Positions 23,050 to 35,152 of a DNA stretch of 64,000 nt are shown in pieces. Within the stretch, counting starts at the first letter, position 1, and each line of letters begins with the position of its first letter. The position numbers and the translations under genes are program-made. Source of the DNA: Arcuatula senhousia (Eukaryota; Mollusca; Bivalvia; Mytilida; Mytilidae). The stretch covers positions 58,525,702 to 58,589,701 of the forward strand of contig OZ020307.1 in the NCBI GenBank assembly GCA_963971305.1, in the 5' to 3' direction. The notes under the pieces were generated by a model that saw nothing but the letters and a program-made list of their open reading frames with translations, was not told the origin of the DNA and searched no databases.

Positions 23050-23190
23050 ATACAAATACCAAAATGGGTACAAACGGGTAATTTGGTTATGCTGTATATG
23101 CATATGTCAAGGAGTAATCTCTTATCAGCAGCATTTGAGAAAAAAAACAAAAAGTCATGATTGAACGAAAAGGACTCAAAACAAAACAAA
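23050..23190. repeat. Dispersed repeat family F copy
   Basis: Contains ACAAATACCAAAATGGG, GGTTATGCTGTATATGCATA, GTCAAGGAGTAATCTCTTA and TCAGCAGCATTTGA. On the minus strand the hammerhead-like core reads CUGAUAA...GACA, so two conserved positions are changed. Confidence 0.6.
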
Positions 23191-25439
23191 AAAGCCCGAA
23201 CGGTACGTACAATTAGTACGATGCAAAAGATTAAGAAAATGTATTTTAAGTCTTACCATACAGCAAAGAAACTATTGTCATCCCACACAAACCAAATCCA
23301 TATGACAATAGAGCTGTCAAAAATATTGCATTTAGCTAATCGATAATATGAGACAAAGGTGTGATAATTCAAGAAGAATGTTTACCGCTGTCCTTTTTTA
23401 GTTTTTATAGAATTTTTCTAATCAAAAGCAATTGGTCAGTATACTCACACACGAATGAATATATCAACAAGCTAATAAGTGACGGATTCAGCCATTTTGC
23501 TAATATGGGGAATGTGAAGTCGACAGAGGGCCTAGTATCGCCTCAGAGATTTTCTACATTGAACCAACTTTTTTTCAAATTGTTTGATCCTCTCCCCAGA
23601 CCAACGAATGGTCACGTTCATTATACATGTACAAATCAAGTTATCTTCTTGTTAGCTTTTGTATATCTTTGTGTTTCTTTATCAGAATTTGAAGTAAAAA
23701 AAAACTTTAAAATGCTACTTGAATGATAGCAACAACTACATGTACATCAACACATTTTTTTTGTAAAAGAATCTTTTTTTTTCTAGTTGTACTTGATATT
23801 TGATTGAATTTGGCACCCTCTGCCTGTTCTATTCAATTCATTTTGATTTTATACTTTGTTCTTTATATTCTATATAATTTGGCCTTACAACTCTTGGCTA
23901 GAGTGTCCACAATGATTCTTTAATATAATAAGCGCCTTTCCTTGCTATCGGACACTAAGATGACAATGATAGAGGTAGGTGTGGTCTAAATCCACCATAT
24001 CTTTTGAAATGTCAGAACCATGAAAGGAACATTGTAGAATTTGTTTTTTAATTGTATACAACCACCTCCTTTTGGTTTGCCCTTTATGGACATCTTGAGA
24101 TTGTCCAACTTTGTTGTGTTTCCGTTGTTGTTATCTTGCTCAATGTTGGTTTAATGCATATTTCGAAAGTATGTATAGAAAAGTGATAAGTTTAAAAAAA
24201 GATAAATAAAATGTTTAGAAATATTTGATTTGCATGAATTATATTAGAAGAAGACGTTTCTAACAAAAGCGAGTGGTTGATTTAACTAATTCACATTTCA
24301 TAATCAAAACGAATCAGATGCTATTGTACTACAGAGATCTTTGCTTTAATGATGTCAATATTGCTAGTCTTGTGCAATTGAATGCTTTCAGATTTCAATG
24401 AAGGATATTTAGTTTCCTTGAATCTTTTGAGCTGTATATAAGATTTGATAGAATTAGATTGATTACTTCTTATTTAAAACAAATATGCCATTAATCATTT
24501 CTGAGCAATCTATTGCGGAGAGCACCTTTTAAAAGTACAAAAAGCCCAGAAAACTCAAGTTATCCGATAAAAAAGACACATAAAATACATTTGCCGTCAT
24601 CAAAATTCTCTGAAGCGATTAAAAAAATTTCTCTATTTTTAAGATTTCAGACAATCGCGACAAACATCATGACGTCAATAGCGTCAATGTTATTGGCAAT
24701 TCATTTTTCTCCTATCATATAAATTTCAGTATAATGAACCAACCATTAGCCCTCCATCCGTCTCATCAACGTTCAAAATGAAATGTTTATCAACACGTCT
24801 GCTAGAAAATATCTTTTCCTTATTAACAAGTTGATAGCATGAGCAATGAACAATAAACAAGAGGAAAATATTCGTTATCTTTTATAACAATAATATTCAA
24901 AACTTCTCCCCAGACAGCAATTAACTATGCATTCAAATATAGTGTTTATATAATCATTTTGTGTTAATTTGCATCTTTTATTACACAGTTCTGGAAATTG
25001 GTTGATCGTATATGTAGAGAGGAATAATAGAGCTGTGTAGTCATTGCAATTAAACCCGTCATAAAATACTACGCTAGCCTTATTCCATAAAACTATGAAT
25101 GGCAAATTTCATTTCTATAATATTTGGACAAATCATTACAGCTCTAGTATTCTGATTAGCATGCGTCGGTAATTTTCTAGGAAGTTGATGCAAAAACATT
25201 ACATTCTTAACAAAAGTTTATTCAATTGAAATGCACGGAACACAATTTCATATCATTTGTGCCTAGTAAAAAGTAGCATAATATTCCATACAATATGAAA
25301 ACAACCAGCTATAGTACGATACAAAGTAGTAAACTTCAGAGAAGACAATAGACAAAAACCCAAACAAAAGCCGATGCTGGACAAAAGTGAGGTGATCCGA
25401 AAGAGTATGATGTGATGATGCATCATCAAATGAATGGTT
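23191..25439. other. AT-rich intergenic
   Basis: A 121-codon plus frame at 23361-23726 has no recognisable motif, and composition is the same as its surroundings, so I do not call it a gene. Nothing else supported. Confidence 0.4.
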
Positions 25440-25745
25440 TGACATGTAGTGTTTAATGTGCCTGTCCTAAGCCAGGAATCTTTATCAAAGTTTATGTTTG
25501 TATTTATTCGAATTTATGTTAATTGTTTTTTGTCAAGAAGAGGGTCTTTCATTGCACTTTAGGATTGGGCTTGAATCGTATGTAGTTTATTTTCAATCCA
25601 GGGGCCAATTGAATAACAGCGAGCAGCGACCGCTGGTCACATTGAAGGCTGTTGGCTGTTTTCCATTGTGGATGTTTTAAATTTACTTTTATATTGTATG
25701 TTGTGTCGCGTACATTTATTCCACATCTCATTTTCTTCCGTCAGT
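25440..25745 (+). repeat. Dispersed repeat family B, best single copy
   Basis: Runs CCTGTCCTAAGCCAGGAATC, then AGAGGGTCTTTCATTGCACT, CAATCCAGGGGCCAATTGA, CATTGAAGGCTGTTGGCTG and CGTACATTTATTCCACATC. The same order is seen inverted at 2940-3228 and in part at 1245-1510. No inverted partner is visible nearby. Confidence 0.6.
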
Positions 25746-28259
25746 TTTAATTTGTTGAAAATAACCTATCATGTTTCTAGAGGTACGTTTTGATTTAGTC
25801 ATTTCCTTCAAAAGAAAGTTACGGGAGCTGGTAAAAAAGCAAGAAAGCACAGAGCCAAACACTGAACAAATAGAGAAAGCGTAAACAACAACAGAAGACT
25901 CATTTTCAGTGAAGACTAAAAGGAGCCTGAATCGCTCACCTGACATAAAATGTCTGAATTTTAGGCTATATGACAAAACAATTTTTTTGACATTGAAAAG
26001 GTCATAAGTGTAACAAGTGGTTATTTTTAAGATTGATGCAGTTTTTCCTTCCGATTGTAGCAAATGAAAGCTTTTGATAATTTTCTTCCTCTCGTCTGCT
26101 TTTAGGCAGAAACAGGTATTTTTATGATTGAGGTACCACTAGTCCTATAAGAAGTACATATAATTTTGAAAAAAATCGATCCCGCAGCCTGAGTTCCAAA
26201 TTTTTTATTTTGCTTTTACGGTTTTAAAGTAACTCTACTTCACTTGGATCTCGGGAGAAGGGACGCTTTAAATGTGCATATGTAAGACCTTCTCTGATTG
26301 GATAAAGTTTCACGCCGTTAGATCTCTACAAACCCTGTCGAGACCGACTCTTTATCCCGGATTTGATGACGTCAATCCAATGAAATTTGAAAGAAAGATA
26401 TACATAGATGGGGCCTTGTACTTCCGGAACCCGAGAGTCTGTTCCCGAGTCAATTCCATTTCCGTTCACATGGAACCCGGGTTGAAACTCGAGTTCCATG
26501 TGAAGTCGGCCTAGGATAGGCCATGAAAATGGTCAATTGTGGCGTTCCACGGGAAATTACTCCTAAAATAAATGTCCCTTCAACCGACAGTCCGGTTATA
26601 TATATATATTCTAGAATGTGATGAGATCAACAATATGCAAATGAAATTTCTAAAATATCTTGCATAGTTTTCAAGAAGAAAAAAACCCTATTGTTTTACC
26701 CTTTCTGTTTTAAGCCACGACGGACATGTTTTGACGGATCAAAAATCCCTCATCAGGTCTATGGAGAATACTCTAAAGTACAATTATACCAAGTTTGGTT
26801 AACGTTTTCATAGGTCCAGTCGTTTCAGAGAGAAGATTTTTAAGCTATAATAGTAAATTCAATAACTATACTGGTCAAAGAACACAGCATAAAATATAAA
26901 GAAAATCAATTACTTTTCAAAAATTTGAAAAAAGGAAATTCCGGTTTGTTAGGAATATCTAACTGTGCAACGTTAATATCAAAGAAGCAGATACATGTAC
27001 ATCAATATCATTTTAAAGAACAACACAAGTATTCAAATTGCGCACACAAAAAAGACTTAGCTTGAGACTTATTTTCGTTAGCTGCAGACTATTCCATTTA
27101 TAAACGTATTATAAGCTCTTAACACTACAATTGTTGCAGTTTTAAACCGTTTACATCATTTCCCTAAAGATCACATTTTAATTACATAATTTGTTGTTAC
27201 TTGTTTTATGACAGACAAGACACTTTAAAATTTAATAATCTTACAAAGTGCAGCTTAAAACGTATGTAGAATATTCAAGACAAGCGTTGTAGTTTAGCAA
27301 TTGTATTAGATGGTGTTTTTTTTATATAAATTTTTGAAAGGTTAAACGGAAAGAATTTAAAGTATATATCACTTAATTACCATTACCAATCCTATTTATA
27401 ATAAAGCTTCAACTTAAAAGACTAAAAAATACTGTTCTATTCATATGATGTACAATGTACCATTTGACAAAAAAAATGTCTAGAATAGTTTTGGCTTTTG
27501 AGATCCGAATCAATGTGATGACTTTTTTTTTGGTCTAAGTGAAAAGTGCAACATAATTTGCAAATGATTTTCATTTGCAATCAAAAGAACAAATTGTTAA
27601 AGAATTGTGAAATTATTAATGATCGATCCAACATATGAATAAATTGTGCTAAATGATGCGAATTTACCGATTTAAGTCACATTTAACCGAAGCCGTACTC
27701 CTCACAAATTGCTTGTTTTATACGGCGCTAAAGACTGTCGTTTTTATCCTGAAACCGACTATTAATTATGCAATTTTGCTGTAGGTTGTATGTTTAATTC
27801 AACTGGAGAGGGGTTTGATGATGTTACTAATTGGCAAATAGTCGCCAAATAATTGCTAAGAAAACATCATTTTGGAGAAAATGGAGGCTGGTTTTAAAAT
27901 CATTTCATTGCTGTTTTTCTTAATATATTAATATTAATTGGTTATATTTTAGTTAGAAGTAGTAATTGCTTAAAACATTCCAGTATACAAATTGAAAACT
28001 TGAATAAAAACTTCAGTATTTGAAAGGCTACATTTGATTGCATATTTAAAAGTCTTGTAGAAGTTGAATCTCGAAATCCTGTAATTTCCCTTTCTTGATA
28101 AGGGAATCTAAAAAGGCACGAAAACGATACAAGAAGCCCTGTCTCTATATGATAGAAAACAATAATATATCATTATATATTTTTAAATGTGGGGGAAAAA
28201 CCTAAAACAAAAGACGATGCAAAGTTATGAAAATCTAAAACATATATAAGTTCATTCTC
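25746..28259. other. AT-rich intergenic
   Basis: No supported gene. 26300-26520 is locally richer in GC and holds an 80-codon frame without recognisable features. Confidence 0.4.
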
Positions 28260-28570
28260 GTTTCGAGTTTAGTATCAGTTTAGTTATTTTGTACTTTGTT
28301 GTGATGCTGTGAGTTCCTTTTTTTCCTTTTTGGTCCTTGTCTTTTTGATATGTCTAGTGATTGTGTCTTAATTGTCTTTCACTTTTTGATATGTCTTGTC
28401 TTTAGATATGTCTAGTGATTTCGTCTTGCCTGTACTTTTTAAAAATGTCTAGTGATTCCATCTTGTCTTTGCCTTTTTGATATGTCTAGTGATTTCGTCT
28501 TGTCTTTGCCTTTTTGATATGTCTAGTGATTTCGTCTTGTCTTTGCCTTTTTCATATGTCTACGGGTTTT
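28260..28570 (+). repeat. Minisatellite, 37-bp period
   Basis: The unit begins GATATGTCTAGTGATTTCGT and continues CTTGTCTTTGCCTTTTT. About six or seven units run from 28340 to 28570; the last two complete ones are near-identical and the earlier ones degenerate. Confidence 0.75.
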
Positions 28571-28625
28571 TGTCTTTGCCTTTTTGATTTTCGGTATTCG
28601 AATGGCATGCCCCATTAGGACGCCT
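28571..28625 (+). repeat. Dispersed repeat family A, 3' end
   Basis: TTGTCTTTGCC...GATTTTCGG...ATGCCCCATTAGG...CCTTTGCTT matches the end block of family A and directly follows the minisatellite, which looks like an expansion inside a family A copy. Confidence 0.5.
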
Positions 28626-29006
28626 TTGCTTTAAGAATTTCATTTCAAGAACCTATATTTACAAATCAATCACTACTACAACAAGCCAGTGGCCTTCCAT
28701 GATGAAACTAGGAACATCTAGTATAAACATATAAAAAGACACTACGTATATATCTATATATAGATAAAGTTTAAGAAAATTTGAAACATAAAATGCAAGA
28801 TGGGTTATAACAGACTGATGTGGAAATGGACAAATATTGGTTGTAGAAACCTATCTCTTAAAAGCAATCCATTGATTTCTATTAAATTTTAAAACTAAAA
28901 ATCATGGTCTTATTTATTTTGTTTGATTATAAAATCGTTAGAGTTAACGAAGCTGAGCTTTGTTTTGTGATGTTGTTTGGTGTCCACGTCCTGTCTATTT
29001 CGTCAC
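28626..29006. other. AT-rich intergenic, nothing recognised
   Basis: No supported feature. Confidence 0.4.
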
Positions 29007-29297
29007 ATATAGTGGAGCGGATGAACTTGATTTTTCACCAAAATATTTCACATCGTGATTAAAGCATGAAATTTTGTACAAACATTCTTCAATATATAGT
29101 GGTTCAGAATTCATAGTTGGCCATCTTGATTTCCGCCATTTTCAAGATGGCCGCCGCAAAATTAAAATGGTGCCATTTCTCAATAATCTTTTTTACAAAA
29201 CTACTTTTTGTTTATTAATATCTTGTTTTTGTTGGACAATTGACACGTATATTAGGAAACAAATCATAAATGTAAGGTTAATTAGTTAATTTGTAAG

Positions 29298-29332
29298 TGC
29301 GCATGCGCAATAAACTATCATAAGTATAAATA
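29298..29332 (+). promoter_or_regulatory. NRF1-like site plus TATA box in unit 1
   Basis: TGCGCATGCGCA (29298-29309) is a perfect palindrome that fits the NRF1 consensus. It is followed 15 bp later by TATAAATA (29325-29332). Unit 2 keeps GAGCATGCGCA and TATAAATA (29871-29878); units 3 and 4 have decayed to TATGAATA. That the pair works as a promoter is inference. Confidence 0.4.
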
Positions 29333-29357
29333 TCCAAGTTTTCCAAGCTGTGAGTTG

Positions 29358-29550
29358 TCTTCCAGAATTCCGACCAGTACCTCCCCGTGGTGGAAGACGG
29401 GCCCTGCTCCAGCGATAACAAAGGATACTCTGGAGCAGCTAACACTGGCGGTGGTGTGTCATGGGCTGGACGACCCATGGCACATAGCGAGTCTAATAGT
29501 CGACGCAGAGGGGCTTTCCCCTAGTCGTGACTATAAATACCCATCTGTCT
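29358..29550 (+). other. GC-rich block with four successive hairpins
   Basis: Four inverted repeats follow one another. Stem 1: GTCTTCCA (29357-29364) with TGGAAGAC (29391-29398). Stem 2: CTGCTCCAG (29404-29412) with CTGGAGCAG (29430-29438). Stem 3: TGTGTCATGGG (29455-29465) with CCCATGGCACA (29474-29484), one G-U. Stem 4: AGTCGACG and AGGGG (29498-29513) with CCCCT and CGTGACT (29518-29532). The block lies between two copies of AGCTGTGAGTTG (29346, 29551) and ends in TATAAATACCC, like the units around it. A 65-codon plus frame spans it without a recognisable domain. Confidence 0.5.
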
Positions 29551-31210
29551 AGCTGTGAGTTGCCTTTAAACTTGATTTTTTACCAAAATATTGCACATCG
29601 AGGTAAAAGCATGAAAATTTGAACAAACATTCCTCAATATGTTGTGGTTCAGAATTTATAGTTGGCCGTCTTGATTTTCACCATTTTCAAGATGGCTGCC
29701 GCGAAATTAAAATTGTGCCATTTCTCTATAATCGTTTTAACAAAACTACTTTTTGTTTTTAAATTTCTTGTTTTTATTGGCCAAGTGACACTTATATTAG
29801 GAAACAAAAGATAATTGTAAGGTTAATAAAAGTATTTGTTAGTGAGCATGCGCAATAAACTGTCAAAAAGTATAAATATCCAAGTTTTTCAAGCAGTGAG
29901 TTGCCTTTTAACTTGACTTTTCACCAAAATATTTCACATCGTGATAAAAGCATGAAATTTTGTACAAGCATTCCTCAATATATAATGGTTAAGAATTCAT
30001 TGTTAGCATCTTGTTTTTGGCCATTTTCAAGATGGCTATCGCGAAATTAACATATCGCATTTCTATTTAATCTTGTATGCATAATTACTTTTTGATTTTT
30101 AATTTCTTGTTTTTATTGGACATGAAATGATAAATGTAAGGTTTATTAAATCATTTGTTAGTGCGCATACCAAGAGTATGAATATCCCTGTTTTCCAAGC
30201 TGTGAGTTGCCATTAAACTTGATTTTTACCAAAAAATATTTCACATCGTGATAAAAGAAGCAGAGGTATCAATGGGACATTCGAATGTCAAAGTCCGAAA
30301 GGGCAGAATCAAAACCAGTAAACACAAACAAGGACAGGACGTGTAAGCATGAAATATTGAACAGACATTCCTCAATATATAATGGTTCAGAATTCATAGT
30401 TGACCATCTTGATTTCGGCCATTTTCAAAATGACTGCCGAGAAATTAAAATGGCGGCAATTCTTTTTTAATTTTTTGTGAAAGACTACTCTTTCAGTTTA
30501 AATTTCTTGTTTTATTGGACATTTGACACCTATATTAGGAAACAATTTAAATGCAAGGTTTATCAATGTATTTGTTAGTGTGCATGGGCAATAAAATGCC
30601 AAAAGTATGAATATCCCTTTTTCCAAGCTGTGAGTTGCTTTTAATACTAAAATATGTGGAATTATTTGAAAAACTAAAAATCTCCTATTACATCCTATAT
30701 AAGGCTTCCTTGTCATAATGCTACTATCAGAGACAATATAATAATGTACAATGCTAATAACCATGCAAGACCAAATAAAGAATGATGTCCTTTTTACATT
30801 ATAAGGTTTATATGCTGGTAGTGACTGACTGCTATGGCACCAGTTCACAACAAAACCATTTAAATCAGCTCTTAAAAAATTGGGGTATTTTGTAAATACA
30901 ATCATTTACAACAATATCAATAGTTGTGTTGTGTTGCCATGCAAAACACACAAAAATACGAAAGTGAACTCAGAAAAATAAGATATACCAGTTGTCCCAC
31001 TAAAGTTTAGTGTTACTATAAAACAAACTCGATATGTTAATTGACGAATGTATCTTGTGTTCATGAAATTGCGTTCATACCAACATATTGTTTTAAGAAC
31101 TAAGGATTGTTTTGGTTTGGCTTGGCAAATGGGAAGCTGAGAATTTTGTATCTTTATTATTGATAATGACTCTTTAACAAAACCTACAGCGGACATGTAT
31201 GACTATTAAT

Positions 31211-31305
31211 GTACTAGTTACTCTGAGTAAAATGAATGACTTGTAATAAACTAGTTACTCTGAGTAAAATGTATGACTTGTAATGTACTAGTTACTCTGA
31301 GTAAA
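31211..31305 (+). repeat. 37-bp direct repeat, 2.6 copies
   Basis: GTACTAGTTACTCTGAGTAA recurs at spacings of exactly 37 bp (31213, 31250, 31287), with AATG(A/T)ATGACTTGTAAT between. It lies in the middle of the foldback-like element. Confidence 0.75.
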
Positions 31306-31559
31306 TCAGATATTCAAGTAGTGAGCTTACAGGTGACATTTTTCTTATAATACGATGCATCAGTCCTACATTAAACCTCTCAAAGCCCAAAAGGTCTGTC
31401 TTTAGACTTATTGTAACTAAAATCACTTTTATGTCGGTAATGTCACAATTACCTTTTACAATATTTTGCATTTTTCACACTAATAAAACATAGATGAAAA
31501 TTAATATTTATACATTGGCTTACGATTTAATATCTATATCATGCGCATGATTAAAACTT

Positions 31560-31972
31560 GAAGGGGTTGCACTTAGTCAGGCTTGGGATACCCCACCAGA
31601 CTATTCGGAAAACACGAAGTGGACGCCTGATTGACCCACAGGAAAGAGGAGGCACGTTGCAACTCATCATACTAAAGCTCTCTACCAAATTTGGAACCAA
31701 TGCCTTAGTAGAAACCACGAAATCTAACGAAAAATTGTCATTTATTTTCCTTAAAAGTCAAAGACAGTCAGAAAACAGGAAGCAGATGTGATACTGGCCT
31801 GAAAAGGTGTGGAACGATTCAACTCATCATGCTAAAACTGTATACAATATATAACATCAATCCCTTCGGAAAAAGTCTCAAAGATATGTTTTGAAAGATT
31901 TTAATGAACAGCCAGATGGACGGACAGACGGACAAGGTGTATGCAATATAGCCCACTCTCTTACGAGTGGTG
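31560..31972. mobile_element. Pearl/Helentron-like 3' module nested in the foldback element
   Basis: Two loosely related segments share CAACTCATCAT(A/G)CTAAA (about 31660 and 31818). They are followed by GACGGACAGACGGACAAGG (31918-31936) and a hairpin, CCACTC (31953-31958) with GAGTGG (31965-31970). The order core, ACGG-type run, hairpin is the same as at 9056-9493 and 54720-55981. Confidence 0.4.
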
Positions 31973-32602
31973 ATAAATTACTTAACATTCATTTTTGAGT
32001 CTTATTCAAGCTCCTGTAGCACTAATGAAAAGTTCATATTTCATATAATCTGGCATATTGTACAAAAGGAATATAAAAACCATAATTTAAAATTTAACGA
32101 CAGCCATTTTGAAAATGGCTGTTATTGATATCTATAACTGTCTTATTTTAGCAAAATTAATACGACTGCTGAAAAAAGATTACTTTACAACTTCTTTTCA
32201 CTTTTTTGTCATTTGAAAACTGTAAACATAAAACTAATAAGCAATTTGTAACTCAAAATGTAATATTTGTATTATTATACCGCAATTATGACAAAATTTA
32301 GCGCATGCGCAGTTGTAAATATTCAAAACTACTTAATATATATATTTGTTAACCTTATATAAACTTTAAAACATGAATAAATAATTTAATAGAAAAAATA
32401 CAGTTATAGCCATGAATTGTATACAAAAGAATAATATGAAATGACGCCATTTTGAATTTCATGGCGGCCATCTTGAAAACGGCCGAAATTGAAATGGCCA
32501 ACGATCTTATCTTAATGTTAAGTACTTAAGGAACCATCATACCAAATTTCATGCTTTTATCACAAAGTGAAATATTTTACCCTATATCCGCTCCACTAAT
32601 AT

Positions 32603-33139
32603 AGTCGATTTCTTGTTGATTGTTGTTGTTCAACATATATCTCATTCAATTTCAGTGTACAATATCTTTGATTTCAAAATTTGTGAAAACCTATGGCCGT
32701 TTGACAATGAGGCTTGCTTAGGGGGGAGGCAGGCAAAAGTCCATATCATCAAAAAATATACGGGTATCCGGAAAAGTGGTTTGTTATTTTTTCAATAACA
32801 CATATCACTGTAAATAAAATGGATTTAAATATCCCATATCCCATATCCCAGTAAGTTTCTGTATACCATAAATAAAACATGTGAATATCCCATATCCTAA
32901 TATATCCTAAATCAGTCTCACAAATAGGCTTATTGTGTACCTCACACATTGTCACAAGCTTAATTTCATGAGATTATACCACGGCGATCAAACGTTACCA
33001 ATTTCGGACGGGCCGAAACACGAAATCTATCGACTGTCGACAAAGGCAAAGAATGAAACAATCAAAACAATCAAACAAAAGAAGCACAACGACTGACAAA
33101 ATAAATAATGCTCTAGTGATATAATCTTAGAAGATAACG
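32603..33139. other. Intergenic with short ATATCCCAT repeats
   Basis: AATATCCCATATCC is repeated several times in 32828-32900. No gene supported. Confidence 0.4.
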
Positions 33140-33285
33140 GGATGTGGAATAAGTGTACGCGTCACAACCTACAATATAAACGACATTTTAAAAATCCGCA
33201 ATTTTAAAAATCCGCAACGAAAACGGCCTTTTCGGACTTAAGACATTCGATTGCCCAATTGGTACATTTACACCGTTGCGTCTGT
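33140..33285. repeat. Family B end and family A end fragments
   Basis: GGGATGTGGAATAAGTGTACGCG (33140-33162) is the inverted outer end of family B. CGGCCTTTTCGGACTTAAG and CGATTGCCCAATTGGTAC (33228-33270) match the family A 3' block. Confidence 0.45.
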
Positions 33286-34924
33286 CAAAACCTTGGCTTA
33301 TGTGATGCAATTAGCAACAATTGAAGCTATAATTTTAGAAAAGTTACAAAAATATTAAACTTTTAATCTGTAAAATAAATAAATGAAGTCTAATTTTAAA
33401 AAAGTATAAAACAATACCTTACCGTCTGTCCGATTGAATCTATGACCATTTGGTAAAGATATTTTAATGACCATTACCCACATGCTTCATACATTTTCAA
33501 GTTTAACGATTATTAATTTTCAATATATTTTCTATTTGGAAATGTATTTAACATATAGTTTTATGTTTAGAGTATTGAACGGACTAATGATGCAGAGTAC
33601 TTTTGCCATTAAATATGAATTAAACGGCATATTATGAGTATTGTTCGTTATAAAGCAGACTGTTTGTGGAAACTAAAGAGATTCAGATGAAATAAGAATA
33701 CACCATTTGAATTTATTCGAAAAACATTTTCATAAACCAGTCTCAAGAAGATTTGATGAGCCCAAGCTCCGTTTGACAACGGCACCTTAGTGCTAGCAAC
33801 ATTATGCCGACACTATAGTCTATCTTATCCAACAAGACAAAAAACAATAAAAGACTCCACTCAAGATGAACATTCATATGAAGGGTAATCAAGAGGACTC
33901 GCTAGGCCTTGTTTTTCTTTTGCAGAAAATTAGTTAAAAATAAACATTTATGTAGTGGACTTTCTTTCAGCTTCACTGATTTTGGTTAAACTATGAACTT
34001 TCAGAATAATCAAGCTTGGAACTTGAAACTTCAAATTCCTGACATTAAATGAAATTTGTTTTAACATACATTTTTTTCTGTTAACAGGACTTTAGAAACT
34101 GAAAATTACAGAGAGTTTTGATATGATTTCATCTAATTACAATCTGTCAGAATATAGACATGGCAGGATTTAATTAGCACTCATTTACGAAATTTAAAAG
34201 TTATTTTCTAATTTCTAAATCATATGTAATTTTCCTAAATTGCCAATAAAGGGAATGTAGCAGTTACCAAAAGTTGCATTGTTTCCGAATCTTTGTTTAC
34301 TCTTACGCACGAACCTTGATACTTTTGCATGAAAACATTTCACATTTTAAACATTATTTGCAGTAATCATAATTGACATACATGTAAAAGCCATTGACAA
34401 AACTTGTTTTCCAAGGTGCAGAAAAACTTACGATGAAACTAAAATATAAAAGAACGAGCAACTGGAATTGATTTTGGGTGATTTTTCCCAAGAGTGAACT
34501 TGATGTTGCTTTGATATCCTTGTACGAACATTGTAAATTATCTGCACATCAATACGTTTTTGTACATTAACACAGCGCAGTCATGGCATTGTCCCGTTAC
34601 AAATGTTCTGATTTCATTTACATATGTCATAAGTAAAATTTTGATTAAATTAACATAAAACATATGACATGTAAGAAATCATGTAGCATAAACAATCTAT
34701 GAAAAAGATATTCTAATGAAAAGTTAGTGATTGTTCCATCTGAAAAATTTGCAATACAAAAACAATATAAAGTGCAAATTGCACGTCATTCTATTTTAGA
34801 AAATACGTCAAAGAAATGCTACGAAAGAGCAACAAAAATAATTATTTCAACAATTGCGATGATGTAATACAATACTAATACTAAGCAACAGATAAATAAA
34901 AATAGAAACAACAACAAATAAATA
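33286..34924. other. AT-rich intergenic, nothing recognised
   Basis: No supported feature. Confidence 0.45.
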
Positions 34925-35152
34925 AAAGAGAGCAACCATTTGATTTTAGCGGGGGGGGGGGGGGGGCTATGGATATTTTCTTCGTACTGCCCTTTTTTTT
35001 CGAAAAAAAAGAACGAGCCTGGATTTTTTTTGCGCGCTAGCTTCACGGTGTACAACGGTTTCGGATGCTTTGTTTCTGATTTTTGCCATCCTGCCTTTTT
35101 ATTTCAATTTTCACCATAGCCCCTTTAATAAAAATCAAATAGTCGTCGCTAC
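34925..35152. mobile_element. MITE with G/C-run ends, copy 2
   Basis: GAGCAACCATTTGATTTTAGC followed by a run of 16 or so G (34950-34966) mirrors AAAAATCAAATAGTCGTCGC on the right. The inverted repeat and G-run design match 21359-21575, but the body has diverged. Confidence 0.55.

Larger units (their letters stand above)
29024..30640 (+). repeat. Four tandem units of 0.3-0.4 kb
   Basis: Units start near 29024, 29567, 29909 and 30214. Each opens AACTTGATTTTTCACCAAAA, passes through GCATGAAATTTTG, TCAATATATAGTGGTTCAG and GCCATTTTCAAGATGGC (or close variants), and ends at AAGCTGTGAGTTG. Unit 4 carries an extra segment of about 90 bp (30254-30342). Between units 1 and 2 lies a separate GC-rich block (29358-29550). 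Confidence 0.7.
29007..32602. mobile_element. Foldback-like element with tandem-unit arm
   Basis: The left end ATATAGTGGAGCGGAT (29007-29022) matches the reverse complement of the right end (32586-32602). Inward similarity continues: AAAATATTTCAC, AAAGCATGAAATTT and GGCCATCTTGA versus its complement near 32465. The left arm contains four tandem units (29024-30640). The right arm (about 32085-32602) is one inverted, diverged unit set. The middle (30640-32085) has no recognisable transposase. No convincing target duplication was seen. This fits a foldback-type, non-autonomous DNA element. Confidence 0.6.

Noticed and set aside
23361..23726. 121-codon plus frame
   Set aside because: No similarity that I recognise, composition same as surroundings; length is not exceptional for 64 kb of six-frame translation.
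26711..26770. CUGAUGA on the minus strand followed by a GGAU/AUCC stem, hammerhead-like
   Set aside because: The required GAAA after stem II is absent (GUCAAAA instead).
29355..29552. 65-codon plus frame across the four-hairpin block
   Set aside because: Short, no recognisable domain, and an overlapping minus frame is also open in part; the inverted repeats explain the sequence better.
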